Shown here: piece by piece, positions 36,358 to 45,723 of the stretch
Position numbering within the stretch: the first letter of the stretch is position 1
How the letters are laid out: each line of letters begins with the position of its first letter
From: Pseudochelatococcus sp050946405
GTDB taxonomy: Bacteria > Pseudomonadota > Alphaproteobacteria > Rhizobiales > Beijerinckiaceae
NCBI RefSeq assembly: GCF_050946405.1
Contig: NZ_JBMNUS010000013.1
Coordinates: 71,443-135,442, forward strand
Length of the DNA: 64,000 bases
Direction of reading: 5' to 3'
The notes under the pieces: generated by a model
What the model saw: the letters and a program-made list of their open reading frames with translations, nothing else
The model's database searches: none
Told to the model about the DNA's origin: nothing
Program-made: the position numbers and the translations under genes

Positions 36358-38247
36358 ATGTGCGGCATCGTGGGATTTCTCGACCGGGATGGCGCGCCGC
36401 GCCCGCACGATCTGCTGCGCCGCATGGCGGAGGCCGTGCGCCACCGGGGGCCGGATGACGAGGGCTTCTTCACCGGCGACGATATCGGTCTCGGGTTCCG
36501 CCGTCTGTCGATCGTCGATCTGGAAGGCGGGCGGCAGCCGATGTTCGCCGGCGACGGGCGTGTGGCGGCCATCTGCAACGGCGAGATCTACAACCACGCC
36601 GAGCTGCGGGCCGATCTCACGGCGCGCGGCCACCGCTTCCGCACGCGCTGCGACACGGAGGTGATTCCGGCGCTGTTCCTCGAATACGGGCTCGACTTTC
36701 CGCGCCGCATCAATGGCCAGTTCGCCTTTGCCGTCTACGATCGGGAGACGCGCCGGCTGGTGCTGGGGCGCGACCATGTGGGCATCGCGCCGCTGTTTCA
36801 TGCCGAGGTCGGCGGGCTGCTGTTGTTCGGCTCGGAAATCCGGGCGCTGCTGTGCCATCCGGGCCTTGCCCGCGATGTCGACCTGACGGCGCTCGACCAG
36901 ATCCTGACCTTTCCGGGGCTGGTGAGCCCGCGCACGATCCTGGCGAACGTGCGCGCGCTGCCGCCGGGGCATCTGCTGGTGGCCGATCCCGGCCGGCCGC
37001 CGCGCCTCGATCGCTTCTGGGATCTCGATTTTCCGCGCCATGATGAGTTTCCGCGCCATGACGAGATCGGCCCGCCCGGCCGGGCGGACGATTACGTCGA
37101 CGAGCTGGACGCCGCGTTGCGGCAGGCGGTGCGCTACCGGTTGCAGGCCGATGTGCCGGTCGCCGGCTATCTGAGCGGCGGCCTCGACAGTTCGCTCGTC
37201 GCCGCCATCGTCGCCGATCTGGAGCCGGGGGCCACGCGGCATACGTTCTCCATCACCTTTCCCGACAGGGCGATCGACGAGCGCGAGCCGCAGCGCCTCG
37301 TCGCGGCGAGGCTCGGCACCGCCCATCACGAGCGGGAGATCGATCCCGCGCGACTCGCCGCCGGGCTCGACCGCATCGTGGGCTGTGCCGAAGCGCCGCT
37401 GCGCGAATCCTATAACGTATGCTCGCTGCATCTGTCGGGCATGGTGCGCGAGGCCGGGCTCAAGGTGGTGCTCACCGGCGAGGGCGCGGACGAGCTTTTC
37501 GGCGGCTATGTGGGCTACAGGCTCGATGCGGAGCGCGCGCCTGACGCGGACGACCCTTACGATCTCGACGCGCTGATCGAGGGCGAGTGGCGCGAGCGCC
37601 TGTGGGGAGACAGCCGTTTCTTCTACGAGAAGGATTATGGCGCGAGCCGCGACATCCGCCGCGAACTCTACGCGCCGGCGCTGGCCGAGCGCTTCGAGGC
37701 GTTCGACTGCCTCGCCCATCCGCTTGTCGACCGCGCGCAGATCGAGGGCCGGCATCCGTTTCATATCCGCTCGTATCTCGATTTCAAGCTGCGCCTGGCC
37801 GATCATCTGCTGGCGGATCACGGCGACAGGGTGAGCTTCGCCAATTCCGTCGAGGCGCGCTATCCGTTTCTGGACATCGGCGTCATCGACGTGGCGCGCC
37901 GCATCCCGCCCGCCCTCATGGTGCATCAGGGCGAGGAAAAGCATATCCTCAAGCGTCTCGCCCGGCGCTACCTGCCGGCGCAGATCGTGGAGCGCAAGAA
38001 GTTCAGCTTCGTCGCCCAGAGCAGCGCCACGCTGCTGCGCGAGGGCGTGCCGCGCGTGCGCGAGGTGCTCGACGAGGCACGCGTCGCGGCGGACGGCTAC
38101 TTCAGCCCGGAGGCGGTCGCGCATCTCAAGCAGCGGCACGCCGCGCCGGGCGCGGAACTCAACCAGACCTTCGAAGACGACTTCCTGATGGTCGCACTGA
38201 CCTTCGGGATCCTGCGCGAACAATTCGATCTGCCGAAACTCTCATGA
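36358..38247 (+). CDS. asnB: Asparagine synthase (glutamine-hydrolysing), cluster-embedded
   Basis: 629-residue class II amidotransferase. MCGIVGFLDRDG begins with the N-terminal nucleophile Cys2; the glutaminase half continues with MAEAVRHRGPDDEG and ICNGEIYNHAELR. The synthetase half has the pyrophosphate loop YLSGGLDSSLVAAI and GEGADELFGGY. It makes Asn from Asp and glutamine, or in biosynthetic clusters amidates a carboxylate of an intermediate. It lies 3 bp after one synthetase and its stop overlaps the start of the next (ATGA at 38244), so it is part of the pathway. The terminal synthetase has an Asp-like A domain, so amidation of a peptide carboxylate is one option; simple Asn supply is another. 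FPRHDE is duplicated at residue 225. Confidence 0.92.
   Translation: MCGIVGFLDRDGAPRPHDLLRRMAEAVRHRGPDDEGFFTGDDIGLGFRRLSIVDLEGGRQPMFAGDGRVAAICNGEIYNHAELRADLTARGHRFRTRCDTEVIPALFLEYGLDFPRRINGQFAFAVYDRETRRLVLGRDHVGIAPLFHAEVGGLLLFGSEIRALLCHPGLARDVDLTALDQILTFPGLVSPRTILANVRALPPGHLLVADPGRPPRLDRFWDLDFPRHDEFPRHDEIGPPGRADDYVDELDAALRQAVRYRLQADVPVAGYLSGGLDSSLVAAIVADLEPGATRHTFSITFPDRAIDEREPQRLVAARLGTAHHEREIDPARLAAGLDRIVGCAEAPLRESYNVCSLHLSGMVREAGLKVVLTGEGADELFGGYVGYRLDAERAPDADDPYDLDALIEGEWRERLWGDSRFFYEKDYGASRDIRRELYAPALAERFEAFDCLAHPLVDRAQIEGRHPFHIRSYLDFKLRLADHLLADHGDRVSFANSVEARYPFLDIGVIDVARRIPPALMVHQGEEKHILKRLARRYLPAQIVERKKFSFVAQSSATLLREGVPRVREVLDEARVAADGYFSPEAVAHLKQRHAAPGAELNQTFEDDFLMVALTFGILREQFDLPKLS
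37030..37065 (+). repeat. 18-bp tandem duplication in asnB
   Basis: Two adjacent 18-nt copies (one mismatch) each encode FPRHDE, at the junction between the glutaminase and synthetase halves. In frame and probably tolerated as a linker. Confidence 0.7.
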
Positions 38248-41200
38248 CAGGACAAGGCCCCGTGCACTCCACCATGCAGCCTCCCGTGCAGCGTCCCATG
38301 CAGCGTAGCTCCTACGTCGACCGGTTCGAGGAGAATGCACGGGCGCGCCCCGCCGCCGCCGCGCTGGCGACGGCGGCGGGTGAAGTGTCCTACGGCGCGC
38401 TCGACGCGCGGGCGCAGCGCCTCGCCCGGCGGCTCGCGCGGCTGGGGGCGGGGAAGGGCGTCATCGTCGGCCTGTTTCTGGACGCCGACGAAACCTATGT
38501 CGCGGCGCTGCTCGGCGCCGGCAAGACGGGCGGCGCCTTCCTGCCGCTGCCGCCGGACCTGCCGCCGCTGCGCGTCGCCGCCTGCCTCGCCAAAGCGGAA
38601 TGCGGGATCGTCGTGACGCTGGGCCGCCACCGCGCCGCGCTGGATGCGGCGCTGGCTGAAGCCGGCCGATCGGTCGCGGTCATCGAGGCGGATGCGCCGG
38701 ACGATGCCGGCGACGCCGCGCCGGTGGCGCGCGCCATCGGCCCTCACGATCCCTGCTACGTCATGTTCACGTCGGGCTCCACCGGCGCGCCGAAGGCCAT
38801 TCTGGGGCCGCATCGCAGCCTCTCCCACTTCCTGCGCTGGGAGGTCGGCGAGTTCGGGCTGGATGAGACGGTGCGCGGCTCGTGGCTCGCGCCCGTCACC
38901 TTCGATGTCAGCCTGCGCGACATCCTCGTGCCGCTCATGGCCGGGGGCACGCTCTGCATTCCCGATGCCGAGACGCGGATGGTGCCGCGCAAGCTGGTCG
39001 ACTGGCTGGCGCGCGAAAAGGTGACGCTGGTGCATTGCGTGCCGACGGTGCTGCGCCTGATCACGCGCGAGCTGGCCGACCGCGGCGGCGATGCCGGCCT
39101 TGCGGTGCGTCATCTGCTGGTGGCGGGCGAGCCGCTGCTCGGCGCGGATGTCGCGGCCTGGCGGGCGGCGGCAGGCGGGCGCGCCGAGGTCGTGAACCTC
39201 TATGGCCCGTCGGAAACCACGCTGGCGAAGGTGTTCCACCGCATCGGCGAATTGCCCGCCGATCCGCGGCGGGTGCTGCCCATCGGCCGGCCGCTGCCCG
39301 ACACATCGGTGCTCGTTCTTTCCAACGGCCGGCTTTGCGGCCCGCAGCAGATCGGCGAGATCCACATCCGCACCGCCTATCCCTCGCTCGGCTACCTGAA
39401 CGACGCGGCGCTGACGGCGGCGAGCTTCATCCGCAATCCGCTCGGCAACGACGATGCCGACATCGTCTACAAGACCGGCGATCTGGGGCGCTACCTGCCG
39501 GACGGCACCGTCGAATGCCTCGGCCGGCAGGACAATCAGGTCAAGGTCAATGGCGTGCGCATCGAGCTTGCCGAGATCGAGGTCGCGCTGCGCGCCGTCG
39601 CGGGCATCGCCAAAGCGGCGGCGGCGGTGCATGCGGGCGGCGGGGCCGATCCCGTGCTCGTGGGTTATTATGTGCCGGATGCCGGCGCGGCGCCGTCGGC
39701 GGAGGCGATCAAGGCGCAGCTCGGGCGCATCCTGCCGGCGGCCATGCTGCCGCACGTGCTGGTGCGTCTCGACGACCTGCCGCGCACCATCAGCGGCAAG
39801 CTCAATCGCAAGGCGTTGCCGCGCCCGGAGGAGCTGTTCTACGCCGAGCATGCCTATGTGGCGCCGCAGGGCGAGACGGAAGACAAGCTCGCGGCCATCT
39901 GGCGCGAGATCTTCGGCCTGACGCGCGTCGGCGTCGAGACCGCCTTTCACGATTTCGGCGGCGACAGCCTGCGGGCGATCCGCGCCGTGCAGAAGATCTT
40001 CCAGACATTCTCCGTCGAGATCAGCCTGAAGGATTTTCTCGCCGCCGCGACGATCCGGGAACTGGCGCGCCTCGTCGCGGCCGCAGTCCCCGCGCCGGTG
40101 AGCGCCATTGCGCGCGCGGCCGATGCGGCAAGCTATCCCGCCACCCCGGCCCAGAACCGGCTGTGGCGTCTCGACCGGCTCGGCATCGCCCCCACCGCCT
40201 ACAATCTGACGGAAGCGTGCGAGCTGCTGGGGCCGGTGAACGAGGCGGCGCTGGAGCGCGCCTTTCGCGACCTGATCGGCCGCCACGAATCGCTGCGCAC
40301 CACATTCGAGGAGGATGCGGACGGCAACGCGCGCCAGATCGTGCACCATGACACGCCCTGGCGGCTCGAACGCGTCGACCTGCGCCGCCATGCGGAGCCG
40401 GACCGCGCCGCCGCGCTGCTGGCGCGGGACAATGCCGGGCATCGCTTCGACCTGCATCGCGGCCCGCTGCTGCGCGTCGTGCTCGCCCGCCTGCCGGATG
40501 CGGAGGGCGCGGCGCGGCATGTGCTGCTGTTCAACATTCATCACATCGTCGCCGACGTGTGGTCGCTCGGCGTGCTGGTGCGCGAGGTGGCGGCGCTCTA
40601 TGCGGCGGCACTCGCCGGCCGCGACGCCGGCCTTGCGCCGCCGGCGCTGCAATTGCGGGATGTGGCCGTGTGGCAGGCCGGGCGGGCGGCCGCCGGCGCG
40701 CTGGACGGCGACCGCGCCTATTGGCTGGAGCGCTTCTCCGCGCTGCCCGCGCCGCTCGACCTGCCGGCCGACCGGCCGCGCCCGCCGGTGCAGACCTTCA
40801 ACGGCACCACGCGGCGCTTCCGCCTGCCGGCGGACCTGACCGGGCAGCTCGACGGCCTCGCGCGCCGGCACGGCACGACGCGCTTCGCCGTGGTCACGGC
40901 GCTGACGAAGGCGCTGCTGCACCGTTATACCGGACAGACGGATATCGTCGTCGGCAGCCCCGTCGCCGGCCGCACGGATGCGGCGCTGGCGGACCAGATC
41001 GGCTATTACGTCAACACGCTCGCGCTGCGCGACACTGCGGAGGCGGGAGCGCGCTTCGCCGACCTGCTCGCGCGCGTGGCGGCGACGGTGCGCGAGGGGC
41101 TCGCGCATCAGGATTACCCGTTCGACGCGCTGGTGCAGGAACTGCCGCTCGAACGCGACATGAGCCGCTCGCCGCTGTTCGACGTCATGGTCGTCGACCA

Positions 41201-44200
41201 CGCCTTCGAGGATGGCGACCTGCGGCTGGAGGGCGTGCGCGTCATGCCCTTCGGCGACCGGAACGCCTGGAACTTCAGCCGTTTCGATCTCGTCTTCCAT
41301 TTTCAGGACGAGGCGGACGAGCTGGTGCTCGATCTCAACTACAACACCGACCTGTTCGACGATGCGCGCATCCTGCGCATGGGCGCGCATTTTGCGGAGC
41401 TGGCGCGCGCCGCAGCCGGCGACGAGTCGCAGGCTGTCGGGGAACTTAACCTGCTGCCGGCGGACGAAAGCCGGGAACTGGCCGCTTTCACGCACGGGCC
41501 GGTCGTGGCGCGCGATGCGGCGGCGACCATCGTCTCGACCTTCGTGGCGGCGGCGCGCCGTCACGCCGGGCGCCCCGCCGTCATCGATGCCGGAGGGCGC
41601 GTGCTCTCCTATGGCGCGCTCGACGGGGCGACGGACCGGCTGGCGCACGATCTCATCGCGGCGCATGGCGTCGCCCCCGGCGAGCGCGTGGCGGTGTTCG
41701 CGAGGCGCACGCCGGAATCGGTCGCCGCCATGCTCGCGGTGATGAAGGCCGGCGGCGTCTATGTGCCGATCGATCCCGACTATCCGGCCGCGCGGATACG
41801 GTTCATGCTGCGCCAGGCCGGCTGCCGGCTGGCGCTCGCCGACAGCGGGGCGGCCCCGGTCGCGGATGTGCAGGTCGTCGCCGTCGCGCCCCGGCTCGCG
41901 GCCGGCGACGCGGCGCAGCCCGTCGACCGCAGCGGCGCGGGCGAGGCGGCCTATGTGATCTTCACCTCCGGGTCGTCGGGCGAGCCGAAGGGGGTGGCGG
42001 TCGCCCACGGCGGTTTCGTCAACATGTCGTCGGGGCAGATCGCCCTTTTCGGACTCACGCCCGAGGACCGGGTGTTGCAGTTCGCCTCGCCGTCCTTCGA
42101 CGCCTCGCTCGCCAACATGTTCATGGCGCTGTTCAGCGGCGCGGCGGTGGTGCTGCCGTCTGCCGGCGACATCAAGAACACGGCCGATTTCCTGGCGCTG
42201 CTGGCGCGGAGCGGCACCACGGCGCTCACCCTGCCGCCGACCTATCTGCGCGCGCTGCGGCGGGCGGAACTGGCCGGGGTGAGGGTGCTCATCACGGCGG
42301 GCGAGGAAGCGCCGGCCGCCGACCTGCTCCATTACGCGCAGCGGCTCGCCGCCTTCAACGCCTACGGCCCGACGGAGTTTTCGGTCTGCGCCACGGTGCA
42401 TGAGGTCAGCGAGCGAGACCGCGACCGCCTGCGCCTGCCCATCGGCCGGCCGTTGCCGAATACGAGCGTGCATGTTCTCGATGCCGCGCTCAAGCCCGTC
42501 CCGGTCGGGATCGCGGGGGAAATCTGGCTCGGCGGCAGCGGGCTCGCGCTCGGCTACGAGGGCGATGCGGCGCAGACCGCCGCGCGCTTCGTCACGCATC
42601 CGCACACGGGCGAGCGCCTCTACCGCACCGGCGATCGCGGCGCGTGGCGCGAGGACGGCGCGGTCGATTTCCTCGGCCGCGCCGACGATCAGGTGAAGGT
42701 GGCGGGCCACCGCATCGAGCCGGGCGAGATCGAGGCGGCGATGCGCGCGGTGCCGGGCGTGCGCGACGCCCATGTCGCCACAGTGGCGCGGGCCGACGGC
42801 TCCGCCGCGCTCGCCGCCTGGTACTGCGCGGACGAGCGCGTGGAGCTGTGGCCTTCGGTGGCGGAGTTCTACGTCTACGACGACATCGCCTATGGCAGCA
42901 TGGCCGCCGACGAGGGGCGCAACCGGCGCTACCGCGAGGCTTTCGCGCGCCACCTGCCCGGCAGGACGGTGGTGGATATCGGCACCGGGCCGGTGGCTAT
43001 CCTCGCGCGCCTCGCCATCGAGGCCGGCGCGCGCAAGGTCTACGCCATCGACAGGCTGGAGGCGACGGCGCGCAAGGCGCGGGAGACCGTGGCGGCGCTC
43101 GGCCTCGACGACCGCATCACGGTGATCCACGGCGACGCCCTGACCCTGGAGCTGCCCGAGACGGTGGATTTCTGCATCTCCGAGATCGTCGGCGCCATCG
43201 GCGGGGCGGAGGGCGCGGCGCGCATCATCAACGGCGCGCGCCGCTACCTGAAGGACCCGGCGGCCATGCTGCCGCAGTTCAGCGACACGCGCATCGCGGC
43301 GCTGGCGCTGCCTCACGACCGGCTCGCGCCGGGCTTTTCGGACATCGCGGCGCATTACGTCGACAAGATCTTCGCGGAGGTCGGCCAGCCGTTCGACCTG
43401 CGCCTGTGCCTCAAGAACCTGCCGCGCGAGGCCATCGTCTCCACCGACGCGCCGTTCGAATATCTGGACTACACGCGCGAGGTGCCGGTCGAGGCGACGC
43501 ACACGGTCGAACTCGTCGTCACGCGGGACAGCGAGATCACCGGCTTCCTCGTCTGGCTGCGGCTCGGCGTCGATGCGGATGCGGTGGTGGATATTCTCGA
43601 CAACCCCGGAAGCTGGCTGCCGGTGTGGCTGCCGGCCTTCGCCGTGCCGGTCGCGGTGGCGGCGGGCGACCGCATCGCCATCACCATCGCGCGGCGGCTT
43701 TGCGGCAACGGTTTCAACGTCGACTTCTTCCTCGACGGCACGGTGACGCGGGCGGCCGGCGAGGCGGTGCCGTTCGCCTGCCGCAGCGCGCATTTCGGCG
43801 ACGGCTTCCGCCGCACGCCCTTCCATGCGGGGCTGTTCGCGGGGGAAGGGGTGCCGCGCTTCGAGGCGCCGACGCCGGCCGTGGTGCGCCGTCACCTGCT
43901 GGGCGCGGTGCCGGCGCATGCCGTTCCGTCCTTCCTCGTGCCGCTCGACAGGCTGCCGGTGACGATCAACGGCAAGATCGATCGCGCCGCCCTGCCGGCC
44001 CCCGGCGATGTCGCGGAAGGAGCGCGCCGGGGAGAGGCGCTTGCGCCGCAGACGCCGCTGGAGCGGCAGGTGCTGGATGTGTGGCGCGAGATCATGAGCC
44101 GGCCGGACATGACGGCGGGCGATGATTTTTTCAGCATGGGCGGCGATTCCATCCGCGCCATCCAGATCGTCTCGCGCCTGCGCCAGCTCGGCTGGAAAGC

Positions 44201-45683
44201 CGAAATCCGCGACGTGTTCCAGAATCCGACCGTCGCGCAGTTTGCGGGCGTTCTCGCGCCGGTACGCGCGCGGGCCGATCAGGGCGCGGTTGTCGGCCCC
44301 GCGCCGCTGACGCCGGTGCAGCGCTGGTTTCTCGAAACGAGCGTGCGGCCGGACCATTTCAACCAGGCGGTGGTGTTGCATGCGGAGGCGATCGACGCGG
44401 CCGCGGCCCAGGCGGCGCTCGAAGCCGTCTGGCGTCATCACGACGCCCTGCGCGCGGTCTTCACCCATGATGGCGGCGGCTGGTCGCAGTCCCTGCTCCC
44501 GCCCGGCGAGCCGCCCCGCGTGGTGGAGATCGCAGCCGATGATCCGGCCGCCTTCGCGGAGGCGGCGCGCGCCGTACAGGCGGGTTTCCGCATCGACCGG
44601 GGGCCGCTGCTCGTGGCGGCGCTGCTGGCGCGCGGCGCGGCGACGACGGAGGATGCAGGGGGAAGCCGGCTGCTGCTCTGCGCGCACCATCTCGTGATGG
44701 ATATCGTGTCGTGGGGCATCCTGATCGAGGACTTCACGGCGGCCTACCTGGCTCATCAGGACGGCACGACGCCGCGCCTGCCGGACAAGACGGATTCCTG
44801 CCGCGACCATGCGCGGGCGCTGGAATCGATCGCGGCGCGGGTGGACTGGACCGGCCGGCTCGGCTACTGGCGCGCGCTGGAGCGGGATGCGCCGCTGCTG
44901 CCGGGCTTCGCCGGCCCGTTCCGCGTCGCGGATGCGTTCACCCTCCAGGGTGTGCTGGCCGCCGGGGTGACGGCGGCGCTGCTCGGCCCGGCCAATCACG
45001 CCTATACGACGGGAACGGAAGACCTGCTGCTCGCCGCTCTTGCTCTCGCGATCGAGCGGCATTTCAGCCGCGCCGGGGCGCTGGTGACGGTCGAGAGCCA
45101 CGGCCGCGAATACCCGCTGGCCGATCTTCTCGGCGATGGCGAGGCGCCCGACGTCACCCGCACGGTCGGCTGGTTCACGGCCTTCCATCCGTTCCGGCTG
45201 GAGGCGGCGTCCGGGATCGGCGAGACCGTGCGCGGCGTCAAGGAGGCGCTGCGCCGCGTGCCGGATCGCGGCTGGAGCCATCTCCTGATGCGGACGCTGC
45301 CGGCGGAATGGGTGGTGCCGGACCTGCGGCCGCAGATCGGCTTCAACTATCTCGGTCAGATGCGTTCGGCCCCCGCCGGCGTCGGCCCCTTCGCCGTCGA
45401 CTGGGACGCGCCCGGCGGCGCGGTGGCGGCGGATGCGCACCGTCCGCATGCGATCGACGTGCTGGCCATGGCGGTGGACGGGGAGCTGCGCGTCAGCCTC
45501 GACGTCGACGAGGCGGCGATCGGACGGGAGGCGGGCGAGGTGCTGCTGCGCCGCTTCCTCGCGGCGATCGAGGAAGTCGTCGCCCATTGCCTCGCGCGGG
45601 AAACCGCCGAGCTTACCCCGTCCGACATGACCTACGACAAGCTGTCGCTGGACGATCTCGATCGTCTGCTGCTGGCCGAATGA
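38244..45683 (+). CDS. Nonribosomal peptide synthetase A-PCP-C-A(MT)-PCP-E, 2479 aa
   Basis: Two modules. Order by residue: A (~30-535; pocket begins at Asp221, read as DVRHLALLA, not matched to a residue I know); PCP (Ser575 in GGDSLRA); C (HHIVADV at 766); A (~1080-1920; pocket from Asp1286, read as DAATIAAVC, near the Phe/Tyr type) interrupted after motif A8 by a methyltransferase-like domain (~1531-1876); A10 Lys1911; PCP (Ser1969 in GGDSIRA); E (HHLVMDIVSW at 2148, HGREYP, TVGWFTAFHPF, GFNYLGQ). It takes the chain from the terminal C of the previous synthetase, adds two residues, and epimerises the second to D. The C-terminus TPSDMTYDKLSLDDLDRLLL resembles the post-E docking tail that pairs with a C-starting partner, here the synthetase at 54398. 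The ATG overlaps the asnB stop. Confidence 0.93.
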   Translation: MTGQGPVHSTMQPPVQRPMQRSSYVDRFEENARARPAAAALATAAGEVSYGALDARAQRLARRLARLGAGKGVIVGLFLDADETYVAALLGAGKTGGAFLPLPPDLPPLRVAACLAKAECGIVVTLGRHRAALDAALAEAGRSVAVIEADAPDDAGDAAPVARAIGPHDPCYVMFTSGSTGAPKAILGPHRSLSHFLRWEVGEFGLDETVRGSWLAPVTFDVSLRDILVPLMAGGTLCIPDAETRMVPRKLVDWLAREKVTLVHCVPTVLRLITRELADRGGDAGLAVRHLLVAGEPLLGADVAAWRAAAGGRAEVVNLYGPSETTLAKVFHRIGELPADPRRVLPIGRPLPDTSVLVLSNGRLCGPQQIGEIHIRTAYPSLGYLNDAALTAASFIRNPLGNDDADIVYKTGDLGRYLPDGTVECLGRQDNQVKVNGVRIELAEIEVALRAVAGIAKAAAAVHAGGGADPVLVGYYVPDAGAAPSAEAIKAQLGRILPAAMLPHVLVRLDDLPRTISGKLNRKALPRPEELFYAEHAYVAPQGETEDKLAAIWREIFGLTRVGVETAFHDFGGDSLRAIRAVQKIFQTFSVEISLKDFLAAATIRELARLVAAAVPAPVSAIARAADAASYPATPAQNRLWRLDRLGIAPTAYNLTEACELLGPVNEAALERAFRDLIGRHESLRTTFEEDADGNARQIVHHDTPWRLERVDLRRHAEPDRAAALLARDNAGHRFDLHRGPLLRVVLARLPDAEGAARHVLLFNIHHIVADVWSLGVLVREVAALYAAALAGRDAGLAPPALQLRDVAVWQAGRAAAGALDGDRAYWLERFSALPAPLDLPADRPRPPVQTFNGTTRRFRLPADLTGQLDGLARRHGTTRFAVVTALTKALLHRYTGQTDIVVGSPVAGRTDAALADQIGYYVNTLALRDTAEAGARFADLLARVAATVREGLAHQDYPFDALVQELPLERDMSRSPLFDVMVVDHAFEDGDLRLEGVRVMPFGDRNAWNFSRFDLVFHFQDEADELVLDLNYNTDLFDDARILRMGAHFAELARAAAGDESQAVGELNLLPADESRELAAFTHGPVVARDAAATIVSTFVAAARRHAGRPAVIDAGGRVLSYGALDGATDRLAHDLIAAHGVAPGERVAVFARRTPESVAAMLAVMKAGGVYVPIDPDYPAARIRFMLRQAGCRLALADSGAAPVADVQVVAVAPRLAAGDAAQPVDRSGAGEAAYVIFTSGSSGEPKGVAVAHGGFVNMSSGQIALFGLTPEDRVLQFASPSFDASLANMFMALFSGAAVVLPSAGDIKNTADFLALLARSGTTALTLPPTYLRALRRAELAGVRVLITAGEEAPAADLLHYAQRLAAFNAYGPTEFSVCATVHEVSERDRDRLRLPIGRPLPNTSVHVLDAALKPVPVGIAGEIWLGGSGLALGYEGDAAQTAARFVTHPHTGERLYRTGDRGAWREDGAVDFLGRADDQVKVAGHRIEPGEIEAAMRAVPGVRDAHVATVARADGSAALAAWYCADERVELWPSVAEFYVYDDIAYGSMAADEGRNRRYREAFARHLPGRTVVDIGTGPVAILARLAIEAGARKVYAIDRLEATARKARETVAALGLDDRITVIHGDALTLELPETVDFCISEIVGAIGGAEGAARIINGARRYLKDPAAMLPQFSDTRIAALALPHDRLAPGFSDIAAHYVDKIFAEVGQPFDLRLCLKNLPREAIVSTDAPFEYLDYTREVPVEATHTVELVVTRDSEITGFLVWLRLGVDADAVVDILDNPGSWLPVWLPAFAVPVAVAAGDRIAITIARRLCGNGFNVDFFLDGTVTRAAGEAVPFACRSAHFGDGFRRTPFHAGLFAGEGVPRFEAPTPAVVRRHLLGAVPAHAVPSFLVPLDRLPVTINGKIDRAALPAPGDVAEGARRGEALAPQTPLERQVLDVWREIMSRPDMTAGDDFFSMGGDSIRAIQIVSRLRQLGWKAEIRDVFQNPTVAQFAGVLAPVRARADQGAVVGPAPLTPVQRWFLETSVRPDHFNQAVVLHAEAIDAAAAQAALEAVWRHHDALRAVFTHDGGGWSQSLLPPGEPPRVVEIAADDPAAFAEAARAVQAGFRIDRGPLLVAALLARGAATTEDAGGSRLLLCAHHLVMDIVSWGILIEDFTAAYLAHQDGTTPRLPDKTDSCRDHARALESIAARVDWTGRLGYWRALERDAPLLPGFAGPFRVADAFTLQGVLAAGVTAALLGPANHAYTTGTEDLLLAALALAIERHFSRAGALVTVESHGREYPLADLLGDGEAPDVTRTVGWFTAFHPFRLEAASGIGETVRGVKEALRRVPDRGWSHLLMRTLPAEWVVPDLRPQIGFNYLGQMRSAPAGVGPFAVDWDAPGGAVAADAHRPHAIDVLAMAVDGELRVSLDVDEAAIGREAGEVLLRRFLAAIEEVVAHCLARETAELTPSDMTYDKLSLDDLDRLLLAE
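42835..43870 (+). other. PRMT-like methyltransferase domain inserted in an A domain
   Basis: About 345 residues sit between A8 (RADDQVKVAGHRIEPGEIE) and A9/A10 of the second A domain. SAM motif I is VVDIGTGPVAILARLAIEAG, then KVYAIDRLEATARKA, RITVIHGDALTLELPETVD, and CISEIVGAIGG, followed by a beta-rich second half. The SEIVG segment, the YxxI...M..D..RN..Y entry helix and the C-terminal beta part resemble protein arginine methyltransferases more than the usual NRPS N-methyltransferase insert. Target atom unknown. Confidence 0.7.
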
Positions 45684-45723
45684 GGAGCGGAACGATGCGC
45701 GCCGGGCGGCTCGGGAGGGAGCC

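Noticed and set aside
30373..38223. A 2616-codon open frame on the - strand, opposite the hybrid synthetase
   Set aside because: A mirror of high-GC codon bias. Its translation is Arg/His/Gln-rich without any domain, while the + strand has continuous conserved domains. The same holds for 21808-28077, 38097-45860 and 54212-57913.
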